Origin: Flavobacteriales bacterium
GTDB lineage: Bacteria; Bacteroidota; Bacteroidia; Flavobacteriales_D; Crocinitomicaceae
Length of the DNA: 59,350 nucleotides
Assembly (NCBI GenBank): GCA_947505255.1
Contig: CANNKP010000002.1
Coordinates: 1 to 59,350, forward strand
Direction of reading: 5' to 3'
In this document: positions 18,226-27,717 of the stretch, in pieces
Layout of the letters: each line of letters opens with the position of its first letter
Numbering within the stretch: the stretch's first letter is position 1
Notes under the pieces: model-generated
The model's input: only the letters and a program-made list of their open reading frames with translations
Databases searched by the model: none
What the model was told of the DNA's origin: nothing
Program-made: the position numbers and the translations under genes

Positions 18226-20145
18226 ATGATCAACAAACAACTTCTTAGTTATAATATCACCTCGTTACTCGGTGAAGGTGGAATGGCAAAGGTTTACCTT
18301 GCAGAACACAACATTCAGCATAATAGTGTCGCAATTAAAGTTTTGAATGAAGAATTTTTAGAAGACAAAAATATAAGGAAGCGTTTTATTGAAGAAGCAA
18401 AGAGTTTAGCAAATCTAGATCACAAAAACATTATAAAAGTTATAGATACTTATAACGAAGATAATTTTGTTGCATTTGTAATGGAATATATTGAAGGTCC
18501 AACTTTAAATGAGATTATTCAACAAGGAAAATTGGCAGACAATTATATACAAGATTACATGAAACAGCTTCTTGCCGCTGTCGAATATATTCATTCTAAT
18601 GGTATTACACATAGAGACATAAAACCATCCAATATTTTAATTGGTAAACATGGAATATTGAAATTAGTTGATTTTGGAATTGCAAAACATGCAAAGAATC
18701 CTGACGGAACTTCAACAATGTTTATTATGGGTACTCCATCGTATATGAGCCCAGAGCAGATTCGGAATTCTGGAACAGTAACATCTCAAACGGATATCTA
18801 TAGTATAGGAGTTGTTTTATGGGAAATGGTGTCTGGAAAAAGATTATACAATACATTGCAATTAACTACTCCTGAAATTCAAACTCAAATTTTAAATCAA
18901 GAATTACCACTTACAAAAACAAAATGGGATTCAATAATTGAAAAAGCAACTAAAAAAAGCTTAGTTGATAGGTATAAAAACTGCCATGAAATGGTACACA
19001 ATATCTTCGATAAAACAATAATAGATAAAAATCCTATTTACGAATCAAATGTAATAAAGAAGAAATCGAAAGTTGGAAAATTTCTTCTTTCATTTCTTTT
19101 AGTTTCGATAGTTGTGTTATTTGCACATTACACATTGTATCCTGAGTTTTATAAAATAAATGATCCTAAAGGTATACCTGAAACATTAAGCAATAATATT
19201 ATAGTTGATGCTGATGGCAATGCTTATGAAATCATTGAAATTGGTAGACAAAATTGGGTAAGTTCAAATTTTAATTGCTCTAGATTTAAAAATGGAGATG
19301 AAATTCCAGAAGCTAAAACAGATGAAGAATGGGCGGAAGCATCGAGTAAAGGACTTCCAGCATGGTGTTATAATAAAACTCGCATTTCTGATGAAAAATA
19401 TGGAAAGTTATATAATTGGTATGCTGTAAATGACGCTCGTGGCTTAGCTCCATATGGCTTTAGGGTTGCTTCAAAAGAAGATTGGAATATTTTACATGAG
19501 TACATTGGGAAAAACTCAACCAGTGCAATGAAGATAAAAACCGGCTATTGGAATTCGGGAGAAGTTGGCAAAGATGAAATTGGATTTAATGCTTTAGCTG
19601 CTGGTTTCAGAACTGAAACTTATACTTTTTCCTCAATTGGACAAACAGCTAGATGGTGGACAAATTCAGATTATTCAATTGATGAAGCAGTAGGTTATGC
19701 TATAAGTGAATCAGAATTAAAAACATTTAATTATAAAAAATCTCTTGGGTTTTCTGTTCGATTGATTAAAGATAACCAAATATTTGTTTATAAAATTGGC
19801 CAAAAGAGATTGGGAGGAATCATTTTTTCTATTACGCCAGATGGAAAGCACGGTTTAGTTTGCAGTGAAACAGATTTAGGTAGTTTTAATTGGGATTCAG
19901 CCAATAAAAGTTGTTTAAACCTTTCAATGAGTGGCTATAATGACTGGTATTTACCATCAAAAAAAGAATTAAAACGGCTTTATATAAGAAGGTCAATAAT
20001 AAATAATTTTTCTGATAAACTTTATTATTGGTCTTCAGATTCATTCGATATTGATAGAGCGTTTTGGAAGAGTTTTAACTCAGGAGAAATGTGTTCTAAT
20101 TTGAAAAGTGAAATAGGACTTGTGCGCGCAATTCGTGCTTTTTAA
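18226..20145 (+). CDS. Ser/Thr protein kinase, TM, FISUMP plus DUF1566/Lcl domains
   Basis: THRDIKPSN, VDFGIAKH; TM FLLSFLLVSIVVLFAHYTLY; FISUMP NIIVDADGNAYEIIEIGRQNWVSSNFN; Lcl IGQKRLGGIIFSITPDGKHGLVC...YNDWYLPSKKEL...YWSS...VRAIRAF. Confidence 0.92.
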   Translation: MINKQLLSYNITSLLGEGGMAKVYLAEHNIQHNSVAIKVLNEEFLEDKNIRKRFIEEAKSLANLDHKNIIKVIDTYNEDNFVAFVMEYIEGPTLNEIIQQGKLADNYIQDYMKQLLAAVEYIHSNGITHRDIKPSNILIGKHGILKLVDFGIAKHAKNPDGTSTMFIMGTPSYMSPEQIRNSGTVTSQTDIYSIGVVLWEMVSGKRLYNTLQLTTPEIQTQILNQELPLTKTKWDSIIEKATKKSLVDRYKNCHEMVHNIFDKTIIDKNPIYESNVIKKKSKVGKFLLSFLLVSIVVLFAHYTLYPEFYKINDPKGIPETLSNNIIVDADGNAYEIIEIGRQNWVSSNFNCSRFKNGDEIPEAKTDEEWAEASSKGLPAWCYNKTRISDEKYGKLYNWYAVNDARGLAPYGFRVASKEDWNILHEYIGKNSTSAMKIKTGYWNSGEVGKDEIGFNALAAGFRTETYTFSSIGQTARWWTNSDYSIDEAVGYAISESELKTFNYKKSLGFSVRLIKDNQIFVYKIGQKRLGGIIFSITPDGKHGLVCSETDLGSFNWDSANKSCLNLSMSGYNDWYLPSKKELKRLYIRRSIINNFSDKLYYWSSDSFDIDRAFWKSFNSGEMCSNLKSEIGLVRAIRAF

Positions 20146-20179
20146 AAGCTCATACAGTAATAATAATAAGATATTAATC

Positions 20180-21880
20180 ATGATAGGAAAGCAAATTCTC
20201 AACTACGAAATAAAATCGTTACTAGGTGAAGGCGGAATGGGAACCGTTTATTTAGCCGAACATGTTAAACTTGGTCGTCAGGTTGCGATAAAAGTTTTGC
20301 TTCCACATTTGGTTAAAAACGAACTTGTGAGAAGTCGTTTTATAAATGAAGCAAAGCTCATGTCGAGTTTGCATCATCCAAATATTGTAACGCTCTATGA
20401 TTACCACGAGGATGAAAATGGCTTGAGTCTAATCATGGAATTAGTTGATGGCAAACCATTGGATGAATACATTCAAGAAGTCACAGGACCAATCCAAGAA
20501 AAAGAGGCTGTCATTCTTATGAAACAAGCGCTCGAAGGATTTGCATATGCACATAAACAAGGCTTAATTCATCGAGATATTAAGCCTTCTAACCTTATTG
20601 TGACAGATGAGAAAGTAATAAAAATATTGGATTTTGGAATCGCAAAACTAGTTGGCGATTTAGGAAATAAATTAACGAAGACTGGATCGCATATCGGAAC
20701 GGTTTATTACATGTCGCCTGAACAAGTGCGTGGACAAGAATTGGATTTGAGAAGTGACATTTATGCACTCGGAATCACATTTTACCAGATGTTAACAGGT
20801 CTTTGTCCTTATGAAGGGTTAAACACGGAATTTGACGTTTTTAATAAAATTGTTGGAGAAGAGTTACCTGATCCAAGAACGATTTATCCTGGTATTTCTG
20901 AACACATGTGCCATGTTATACAAAAGGCAACTGCAAAGAAACCTGAAGATCGATTCCAAACCTGCGCTGCGTTTATTAAAGGTTTGAAAAAAGATGATTT
21001 TGCGCTTTCAACGGAAGTGAAAAATGATGTTTTAGCGCCTGTTATTCCAGTTGTAGAGAACGTTGTTATTGAAGATGTCGCAAAAAATGATGTTTCAAAT
21101 CCTACAATAGAAGCTGCAGAGCATGCTGGTATTGAAGATAAAGTAGCTGAAATTGAATCTCAAAAAGAACCAATTCTTGTTGAAGAAAAAATTGAGAAAC
21201 AAGAAAATGCGAAAAGTGAAGAAAAAACATTTGTTTCTCCATTAGAATTACCTAACACAAAAGATTCAGATAGTAAAAAGAAATTAATTATGTATGCTGC
21301 CATCGGTTTGGTTGCACTTTTTATTATAATTGGTTTAGTTGTTAATTCAAATAAAAAGGAAACAACTTCAGATGAATTTATGCCGACAGAAAAAGAGTCA
21401 AAACAACTTGAAGAAAAACCTGAAGGTAGAATAGATTCAACAATAGTGAATACCGAAGAAAGGAAAATTGAAACCCAAAAACCTACGAATTCAAATAACA
21501 AACAGACTAGAAATTCAGATAACTCTTATGATAATGGGCGTGGAACAAATAAGATAACCGTTGTTAAAAAATCAATGAAAGAAATTGAAGGTCAAAACCC
21601 ACTGGGCAATCTTTCTCTTGAAAGTAATTTCAAGGTGACCGTGTTGGGGTATCATTTATTTTATACAATCACGAATACTGCAAACGAAGCAGCATTTAAA
21701 AATATTATTTTACAAATTCAATATTTTGATAAGTACGGTGATTCAAACGGTTCTGAAAAAATCACGGTATATAGATATTTCCCACCAAATAGTTATTATA
21801 CGAATGACCAAAAATTCACGACTCCTTTTGGAACAAGGGATGTTTCATGTAGGATTATAGACGCAACGTGGACGGATTAA
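20180..21880 (+). CDS. Ser/Thr protein kinase, TM, C-terminal beta-rich extracytoplasmic domain
   Basis: Start at 20180 (MIGKQILNYEIKSLLGEGGMGTVY); IHRDIKPSN; TM KKLIMYAAIGLVALFIIIGLVV. Confidence 0.92.
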   Translation: MIGKQILNYEIKSLLGEGGMGTVYLAEHVKLGRQVAIKVLLPHLVKNELVRSRFINEAKLMSSLHHPNIVTLYDYHEDENGLSLIMELVDGKPLDEYIQEVTGPIQEKEAVILMKQALEGFAYAHKQGLIHRDIKPSNLIVTDEKVIKILDFGIAKLVGDLGNKLTKTGSHIGTVYYMSPEQVRGQELDLRSDIYALGITFYQMLTGLCPYEGLNTEFDVFNKIVGEELPDPRTIYPGISEHMCHVIQKATAKKPEDRFQTCAAFIKGLKKDDFALSTEVKNDVLAPVIPVVENVVIEDVAKNDVSNPTIEAAEHAGIEDKVAEIESQKEPILVEEKIEKQENAKSEEKTFVSPLELPNTKDSDSKKKLIMYAAIGLVALFIIIGLVVNSNKKETTSDEFMPTEKESKQLEEKPEGRIDSTIVNTEERKIETQKPTNSNNKQTRNSDNSYDNGRGTNKITVVKKSMKEIEGQNPLGNLSLESNFKVTVLGYHLFYTITNTANEAAFKNIILQIQYFDKYGDSNGSEKITVYRYFPPNSYYTNDQKFTTPFGTRDVSCRIIDATWTD

Positions 21881-21906
21881 AATAACAATGAATAAATAGC
21901 AAAAAA

Positions 21907-23055
21907 ATGATTGGACAAACAATAGCAAATTACAAAATCATTTCTCCTCTCGGTGAAGGTGGTATGGCGAAAGTGTATTTGGCTCAACACCAATCTTTAG
22001 GGAATAATGTTGCGCTTAAACTTCTCAAAGAAGAATATGTCCAGCATCCAAACATTAGAAAACGTTTTTTAGCTGAGGCGCGCAGTTTGGCGCAAATGTC
22101 GCATCCCAATATCATTAAAGTAACCGATTTAATTGATGCTGGAGATATTGTTGCATTTGTAATGGAATACATTGAAGGGCAAACTTTAGAAGAGTTTTTG
22201 TTTAAAAAGGGGGAACTTTCTCGAACTGAAATTGAATCATTTTTCAACCAAATGATTTTAGCTGTTGAATATGTGCATTCACAAGGATTAATTCATCGTG
22301 ATATCAAACCATCCAATTTCATGGTGACAAAAAGTAGCCAGATAAAATTGTTGGATTTTGGAATTGCTAAGAACACAAATGAAGGTGCTGTTGATTATAC
22401 TAAGACTGGTTTAATGCAACAAATGGGAACGCCTCTGTACATGAGCCCAGAGCAAGTGAAAAATACTGCTGAGGTTACGAAACAAACAGATATTTATAGT
22501 TTGGGTGTTGTGCTGTGGCAGTTGGTTATGAATAAAAAACCGTATGATTCAGGAGAATTTTCTTTACCTGAAATACAGGTTTCAATTCTAAAAGAACCTC
22601 TGCCTTTAACGAATACTATTTGGGATACTATAATTCAAAAAGTAACGGCGAAAAAACCTGAAGACCGTTCAATTTATAAATTTCCTATAGTATTTCCGGA
22701 AGACACGATTTTAGAAGAAATACCATTATCATTTCCGCTTAAAAGGCCAGATATTGAAAATTCTATGATTATTGGAGATTTAGAAATAAAGACAAAAGAT
22801 TTAGAAAAAATGGATTGGTATAGAGCTGAAAAATCATGTGAAAATCTTGGTGATGGATGGAGATTGCCTACAGAAAAAGAGTTAGTTATACTCTTCGAAA
22901 ACAAAGAGGAAATTGGTGGTTTTGCTAATTATTACTATTGGAGTGCGAATGAGTACAATGACTATATTGCATGTTCTAAAGACTTTGCTAATGGAAACGA
23001 GGGAACTAATGATAAACCTAATTATATAAATGTCCGAGCAGTTCGCACTGTTTAA
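21907..23055 (+). CDS. Ser/Thr protein kinase fused directly to a truncated DUF1566/Lcl domain, no TM
   Basis: LGEGGMAKVYLAQHQSLG..., IHRDIKPSN; RLPTEKELVILFENKEEIGGFANYYYWSANEY...VRAVRTV; no hydrophobic helix between domains. Confidence 0.9.
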   Translation: MIGQTIANYKIISPLGEGGMAKVYLAQHQSLGNNVALKLLKEEYVQHPNIRKRFLAEARSLAQMSHPNIIKVTDLIDAGDIVAFVMEYIEGQTLEEFLFKKGELSRTEIESFFNQMILAVEYVHSQGLIHRDIKPSNFMVTKSSQIKLLDFGIAKNTNEGAVDYTKTGLMQQMGTPLYMSPEQVKNTAEVTKQTDIYSLGVVLWQLVMNKKPYDSGEFSLPEIQVSILKEPLPLTNTIWDTIIQKVTAKKPEDRSIYKFPIVFPEDTILEEIPLSFPLKRPDIENSMIIGDLEIKTKDLEKMDWYRAEKSCENLGDGWRLPTEKELVILFENKEEIGGFANYYYWSANEYNDYIACSKDFANGNEGTNDKPNYINVRAVRTV

Positions 23056-23066
23056 CTATTTTTCAT

Positions 23067-24563
23067 ATGCTCAACCAACAAATTCAAAATTACAAAATCA
23101 TCTCACTTCTTGGTGAAGGTGGAATGGCGAATGTATATCTAGCTCAGCACCAATCTTTGGGGAATAATGTTGCTATTAAACTTCTCAAAGAAGAATATGT
23201 CCAGCATCCAAACATTAGAAAGCGTTTTTTAGCTGAAGCACGAAGTTTGGCCCAAATGTCACATCCCAATATTATTAAAGTAACGGATTTAATTGACGCT
23301 GGCGATATCGTGGCTTTTGTCATGGAATACATTGAAGGGCAAACTTTAGAAGAGTTTTTGTATAAAAAAGGGGAATTAACACGAACTGAAATTGAATCAT
23401 TTTTCAATCAAATGATTTTAGCTGTCGAATATGTGCACTCACAAGGATTAATTCATCGTGATATTAAACCATCCAATTTTATGGTGACAAAAAGTGGCCA
23501 GATAAAATTATTGGATTTTGGAATTGCCAAGAACACAAATGAAGGTGCTGTTGATTATACTAAAACTGGTTTAATGCAGCAAATGGGAACGCCTTTGTAT
23601 ATGAGCCCAGAGCAAGTTAAAAACACTGCAGAGGTCACCAAACAAACAGATGTTTATAGTTTGGGTGTTGTGCTGTGGCAGATGGTCATGAATAAAAAAC
23701 CGTATGATTCAGGAGAATTTTCATTGCCAGAAATTCAAGTTTCAATACTCAAAGAACCTCTGCCTTTAACGCATACTATTTGGGACTCAACTATCCAAGA
23801 TGCGACAGAGAAAGACCCAACTAAACGCTTCTTAAAAATTAATTCTAAAAAAGGTGTGGAGTCAAAATCTGTTTCTGACACAGAAATTGATCCTGTGATT
23901 CCGAATCAAAAGCCAAAGAAAGAGAAGCAAGTGAGAATAACATATTTTAATTTTAAAACGATAAGTATTGGAGTTGGAATTTTGCTTTTTGTTGGAATAC
24001 TTTTAATTAATTTGATTAAAGGCGAAACGGCTGATACATTAGTTACAGCTTTTCCGGATGATAAAAAAACTGAAAATGTTGTTCCAACAGAAACAGCAGA
24101 TGTGCCAGTTTTGAAGGAAGAAAAGCAGAATAAGTTACCTGGTGAAAAAACAACAAATCAAAACCCTCCTTTGGTTAAAAAAGAAGAACCAATTGAATCA
24201 TCAAAAAATTTAAAAATTGGACAAAAATATCAAGGTGGTATTATTTTTTATTTGGATGATTCAGGAGAACATGGGAAAGTATGTACTGAAAAAGAAACTC
24301 TATCAGGTGATTGGGATGCTGCTATGGAGGAGTGTCGAAACCTAAGTTTAAATGGTTTTAATGATTGGTATTTGCCATCTAAAGTCGAATTAGAACGCCT
24401 TTACATTTATCGATCTGAGATTGGCGGTTTTGCTAATAAACCCTATTGGAGTTCTACGGAGGGCGATAACTACACCGCGTGGTTCCAGAATTTCACCAGT
24501 GGTTACCAGAACTTCTACAGTAAGATCTACACCTACTATGTTCGTGCAGTTCGTGCTTTTTAA
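23067..24563 (+). CDS. Ser/Thr protein kinase, TM, DUF1566/Lcl domain ending in candidate DGR variable region
   Basis: Kinase domain nearly identical to 21907 kinase; TM ISIGVGILLFVGILLINLI; IGQKYQGGIIFYLDDSGEHGKVC...FNDWYLPSKVELERLY...YWSSTEGDNYTAWFQNFTSGYQNFYSKIYTYYVRAVRAF. Confidence 0.93.
   Translation: MLNQQIQNYKIISLLGEGGMANVYLAQHQSLGNNVAIKLLKEEYVQHPNIRKRFLAEARSLAQMSHPNIIKVTDLIDAGDIVAFVMEYIEGQTLEEFLYKKGELTRTEIESFFNQMILAVEYVHSQGLIHRDIKPSNFMVTKSGQIKLLDFGIAKNTNEGAVDYTKTGLMQQMGTPLYMSPEQVKNTAEVTKQTDVYSLGVVLWQMVMNKKPYDSGEFSLPEIQVSILKEPLPLTHTIWDSTIQDATEKDPTKRFLKINSKKGVESKSVSDTEIDPVIPNQKPKKEKQVRITYFNFKTISIGVGILLFVGILLINLIKGETADTLVTAFPDDKKTENVVPTETADVPVLKEEKQNKLPGEKTTNQNPPLVKKEEPIESSKNLKIGQKYQGGIIFYLDDSGEHGKVCTEKETLSGDWDAAMEECRNLSLNGFNDWYLPSKVELERLYIYRSEIGGFANKPYWSSTEGDNYTAWFQNFTSGYQNFYSKIYTYYVRAVRAF
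24444..24563 (+). other. candidate DGR variable region (VR)
   Basis: C-terminal 39 codons plus stop; 15 of 21 pyrimidine-ending codons between GGC(24462) and TAT(24537) end in C, with varying first two bases (GGC, AAC, TAC, ACC, TTC, ATC) on a conserved framework. Confidence 0.75.
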
Positions 24564-24591
24564 CCATTTATCGATTTAACTATATAAAAAA

Positions 24592-26088
24592 ATGATCAAC
24601 CAGCAACTAAATAATTACAAAATCATATCTCTTCTTGGTGAAGGAGGGATGGCATTTGTTTATTTGGCGCATGATAATAAATTTGATACAGAAGTTGCGA
24701 TAAAGATTCTTAAAAAAGAATTTGTACATAATGAGAACATCCGAAAACGCTTTTTGGCGGAAGCAAAAAATATGTTTAAAATGTCGCATCCCAATATCAT
24801 TAAAGTAACTGATTTAATAGATGCTGGAGATATTGTTGCCTTTGTCATGGAATACATTGAAGGACAAACGTTGGATGAATACATTAAAGTTAATGGAGTA
24901 TTTAAAGATGATGAAATCGGTAGGTATTTACCGAAAATGCTGAAGGCGATTGAATATGTTCATTATAAAGGTTTCATTCACCGAGATATAAAACCATCTA
25001 ATTTTATCTTGACAAAAGATCATGAAATTAAATTGCTTGATTTTGGAATAGCAAAAAATACAAATTCTGATAGTGACGATTATACCTCAACAAATTTAGG
25101 ACAGCAAATGGGGACTCCTTTGTACATGAGTCCTGAACAAATTGAATGTGTCGCACCAATAACTAAACTAACAGATATTTATAGTTTGGGGGTAACTTTA
25201 TGGTTTATGGTAATGGGACATTCTCCCTACAACTTGAAAGATATCAGCATCCTTTCATTACAAAATAAAATTCACAAAGAGCCCCTGCCATTAACGCAAA
25301 CCTCATGGGACTCAACAATCCAACAAGCAACAGAAAAAGACCCAACAAAACGCTCCTTAAAAATTAATTCTAAAAAAGGATTGGAGACAAAATCTGTTTC
25401 TGACACAGAAATTGATCATGCGATTCCGAAGCAAAAGCCAAAGAATAAGGAGCAAGTAAGAATAACATATTTTAATTTTAAAACGATAAGTATTGGAATA
25501 GGAATTTTACTTTTTGTTGGAATAGTTATTTTCAATTTGAGTAAAGATGGAGCTGTCGATAGATCAGTTAAAACTATTCCGGATGATACAAGTAATGAAA
25601 TTGTTGTTCCAACAGAAACAGCAGAAATGCCAGTTTCGAAGGAAGAAGAGCCAAAAAAGTTACCAGTTGAAAAAACTACAAATCAAAACTCTCCTGTGGT
25701 TATAAAGGAAGAACCAATTGTAACGTTAACTAAATTAAAAATTGGTCAAAAATACCAAGGTGGAATTATTTTTTATATAGATAATTCAGGAGAACATGGA
25801 TTAGTATGCGCGACAATTGACCAAGGAAAGTATAATTGGGCAAACGCGATTTCGGTCTGCAAATATTCAGACTTAAATAAATATTCTGATTGGTATCTGC
25901 CATCAAATACAGAGTTGAATTTACTTTTTCAACAAAAAGCAAAGATTAATGGATTCATAAATGATTATTATTGGAGTTCTTCAGTAAAATCAAATGGTAA
26001 TGCATATTCACAGTCATTTGAAAGCGGTTATCAGGGCGATGGAGATAAAAATCTAACTAATTCAGTTCGTGCAATACGTAAATTTTAA
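24592..26088 (+). CDS. Ser/Thr protein kinase, TM, DUF1566/Lcl domain
   Basis: LGEGGMAFVYLA, IHRDIKPSN; TM/linker nearly identical to 23067 kinase; YWSSSVKSNGNAYSQSFESGYQ...VRAIRKF. Confidence 0.92.
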   Translation: MINQQLNNYKIISLLGEGGMAFVYLAHDNKFDTEVAIKILKKEFVHNENIRKRFLAEAKNMFKMSHPNIIKVTDLIDAGDIVAFVMEYIEGQTLDEYIKVNGVFKDDEIGRYLPKMLKAIEYVHYKGFIHRDIKPSNFILTKDHEIKLLDFGIAKNTNSDSDDYTSTNLGQQMGTPLYMSPEQIECVAPITKLTDIYSLGVTLWFMVMGHSPYNLKDISILSLQNKIHKEPLPLTQTSWDSTIQQATEKDPTKRSLKINSKKGLETKSVSDTEIDHAIPKQKPKNKEQVRITYFNFKTISIGIGILLFVGIVIFNLSKDGAVDRSVKTIPDDTSNEIVVPTETAEMPVSKEEEPKKLPVEKTTNQNSPVVIKEEPIVTLTKLKIGQKYQGGIIFYIDNSGEHGLVCATIDQGKYNWANAISVCKYSDLNKYSDWYLPSNTELNLLFQQKAKINGFINDYYWSSSVKSNGNAYSQSFESGYQGDGDKNLTNSVRAIRKF

Positions 26089-26102
26089 TTATTTTTCAAT
26101 AA

Positions 26103-27521
26103 ATGCTAAACCAACAAATACAAAATTACAAAATCATTTCTCTTCTTGGTGAAGGCGGTATGGGAGATGTTTATCTTGGAGAACATATTTCTATCAAGCG
26201 AAAAGTTGCCATCAAAGTATTAAAGCCAGAGTTGGTTAAAAACGATGAAATTCGCAAACGTTTTAAGAATGAAGCGTCCATGCTAGCCCATTTACAGCAC
26301 CCAAACATTGTTGGATTGGTGGATTATGTGGAGCAAGAAGATGGTTTGTTTTTGATCATGGAATATGTCGATGGGCAAGGGTTGGATGAATTAATAAAAG
26401 CGCAACATTCTCCTATTAACATTGAGCGTGCAAAGAAATTAATGACCCAAATTTTGCAGGCTTTTTTATACGCTCACAAGAATGGAATTGTTCACCGAGA
26501 TGTGAAGCCATCCAATATATTGGTTACGGCCGATGATCAAATAAAAGTACTGGATTTTGGGATTGCAAAATTAGTAGGTGATGATCAGCACCATCTCACA
26601 AAAACAGGAACACAAATCGGAACTGTATATTACATGTCGCCTGAACAAGTGAAAGGCAAAGAGTTGGATCACCGAAGCGATATTTATTCATTAGGAGTAA
26701 CATTCTATGAGCTCCTTTCTGGCGTTTGTCCTTATCGTGGAATGACGACCGAGTATGAAATTTATGATAATATCGTAAAAGAACCACTTTTACCCTTGAC
26801 ACAAACTATGGGTGAGACTTATGGAGCCGTTTGGAGTGTCATTGAAAAAGCAACACAGAAAGAAGTCAATCAACGCTTTCAGGATTGTGACGAATTTCAG
26901 ATAGCTTTGGCAACATCGAAAATCACACCTTCTATTCAACAAAAAGTGAATTCATCTCAAAAAGAGATTCCAAAAAGAACGATAGAACCCCAATCTGCGA
27001 AGACTGGCAATTCTTTAAAAATAGTTTTTGGTTTTTTAGGTATTGTAATTATTGCCTCGGGTCTTTTCTACTTTATGAATGCAAATAATGAGGCTGAAAA
27101 TACTAATTCAAGTACAAACAATTTACAAGGTCAAAATGCTGGGCAAACTGAAATTGATGAATCAGAATCAGTTTCAATAGTTGACAATGAATTATTTCTT
27201 AAACAATTCCTACAAGCCGAAGACAACCGAGATTTTGATAAAATTTATTCTTTTTTCGCACCAAACATGAAACGCTATTGGTCATTTGAATACCCTTCTT
27301 ATGATAAGTTGAAAAAAGAATATCTAGCGTCATGGGATCGCTCTCAATATTCTAGAAATAATATTCAACAAATAGAAAAAATCAATGATTTAACATTCAA
27401 TGTTTATATTGATTTTGAATTTTTGCAATATAATCATGAGAATGAGAAACATGTAAATAGCGAGTTACGGTTTATCTTTGATGAAAACGGCAAAATAACG
27501 GAGATGTTCGGAATAAATTAA
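26103..27521 (+). CDS. Ser/Thr protein kinase, TM, C-terminal NTF2/SnoaL-like domain
   Basis: LGEGGMGDVYLGEHISIKRKVAIKVLK, VHRDVKPSN; TM LKIVFGFLGIVIIASGLFYFM; C-terminal fold assignment tentative. Confidence 0.92.
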   Translation: MLNQQIQNYKIISLLGEGGMGDVYLGEHISIKRKVAIKVLKPELVKNDEIRKRFKNEASMLAHLQHPNIVGLVDYVEQEDGLFLIMEYVDGQGLDELIKAQHSPINIERAKKLMTQILQAFLYAHKNGIVHRDVKPSNILVTADDQIKVLDFGIAKLVGDDQHHLTKTGTQIGTVYYMSPEQVKGKELDHRSDIYSLGVTFYELLSGVCPYRGMTTEYEIYDNIVKEPLLPLTQTMGETYGAVWSVIEKATQKEVNQRFQDCDEFQIALATSKITPSIQQKVNSSQKEIPKRTIEPQSAKTGNSLKIVFGFLGIVIIASGLFYFMNANNEAENTNSSTNNLQGQNAGQTEIDESESVSIVDNELFLKQFLQAEDNRDFDKIYSFFAPNMKRYWSFEYPSYDKLKKEYLASWDRSQYSRNNIQQIEKINDLTFNVYIDFEFLQYNHENEKHVNSELRFIFDENGKITEMFGIN

Positions 27522-27562
27522 TAAAAATGCAGATTAAAAAAATACATAATTATTAATTCATT
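27503..27562 (+). repeat. left copy of junction repeat flanking the OmpA gene; contains kinase start remnant MQIKKIHNY*
   Basis: GATGTTCGGAATAAATTAATAAAAATGC matches 30525-30552 at 27/28 positions; downstream 27531-27562 still resembles the kinase 5' end. Confidence 0.8.
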
Positions 27563-27717
27563 TTTATTATTCTTGTCAAGAAATGAGATGCTTAACTCTA
27601 AAAATAAGCATCCATTTGATACAGAGTAACTAAAAAACTGTTCTGCCCAATTTGATTAAAATACTTTATCTTTGAAGTATTAACCACTTAAATCTAAGAT
27701 TTTAAATAAGTCAAATT

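Noticed and set aside
21984-23407. Conserved antisense ORFs (21984-22247 and 23144-23407, minus strand) with near-identical 87 aa products
   Set aside because: They are antisense to duplicated kinase domains; their similarity follows from the duplication of the sense genes.
27651-27674. Bacteroidota-type promoter TTTG...TATCTTTG upstream of the OmpA gene
   Set aside because: The -7 like element is present but the spacing to the TTTG element is about 12 bp, too short for the usual -33/-7 arrangement.
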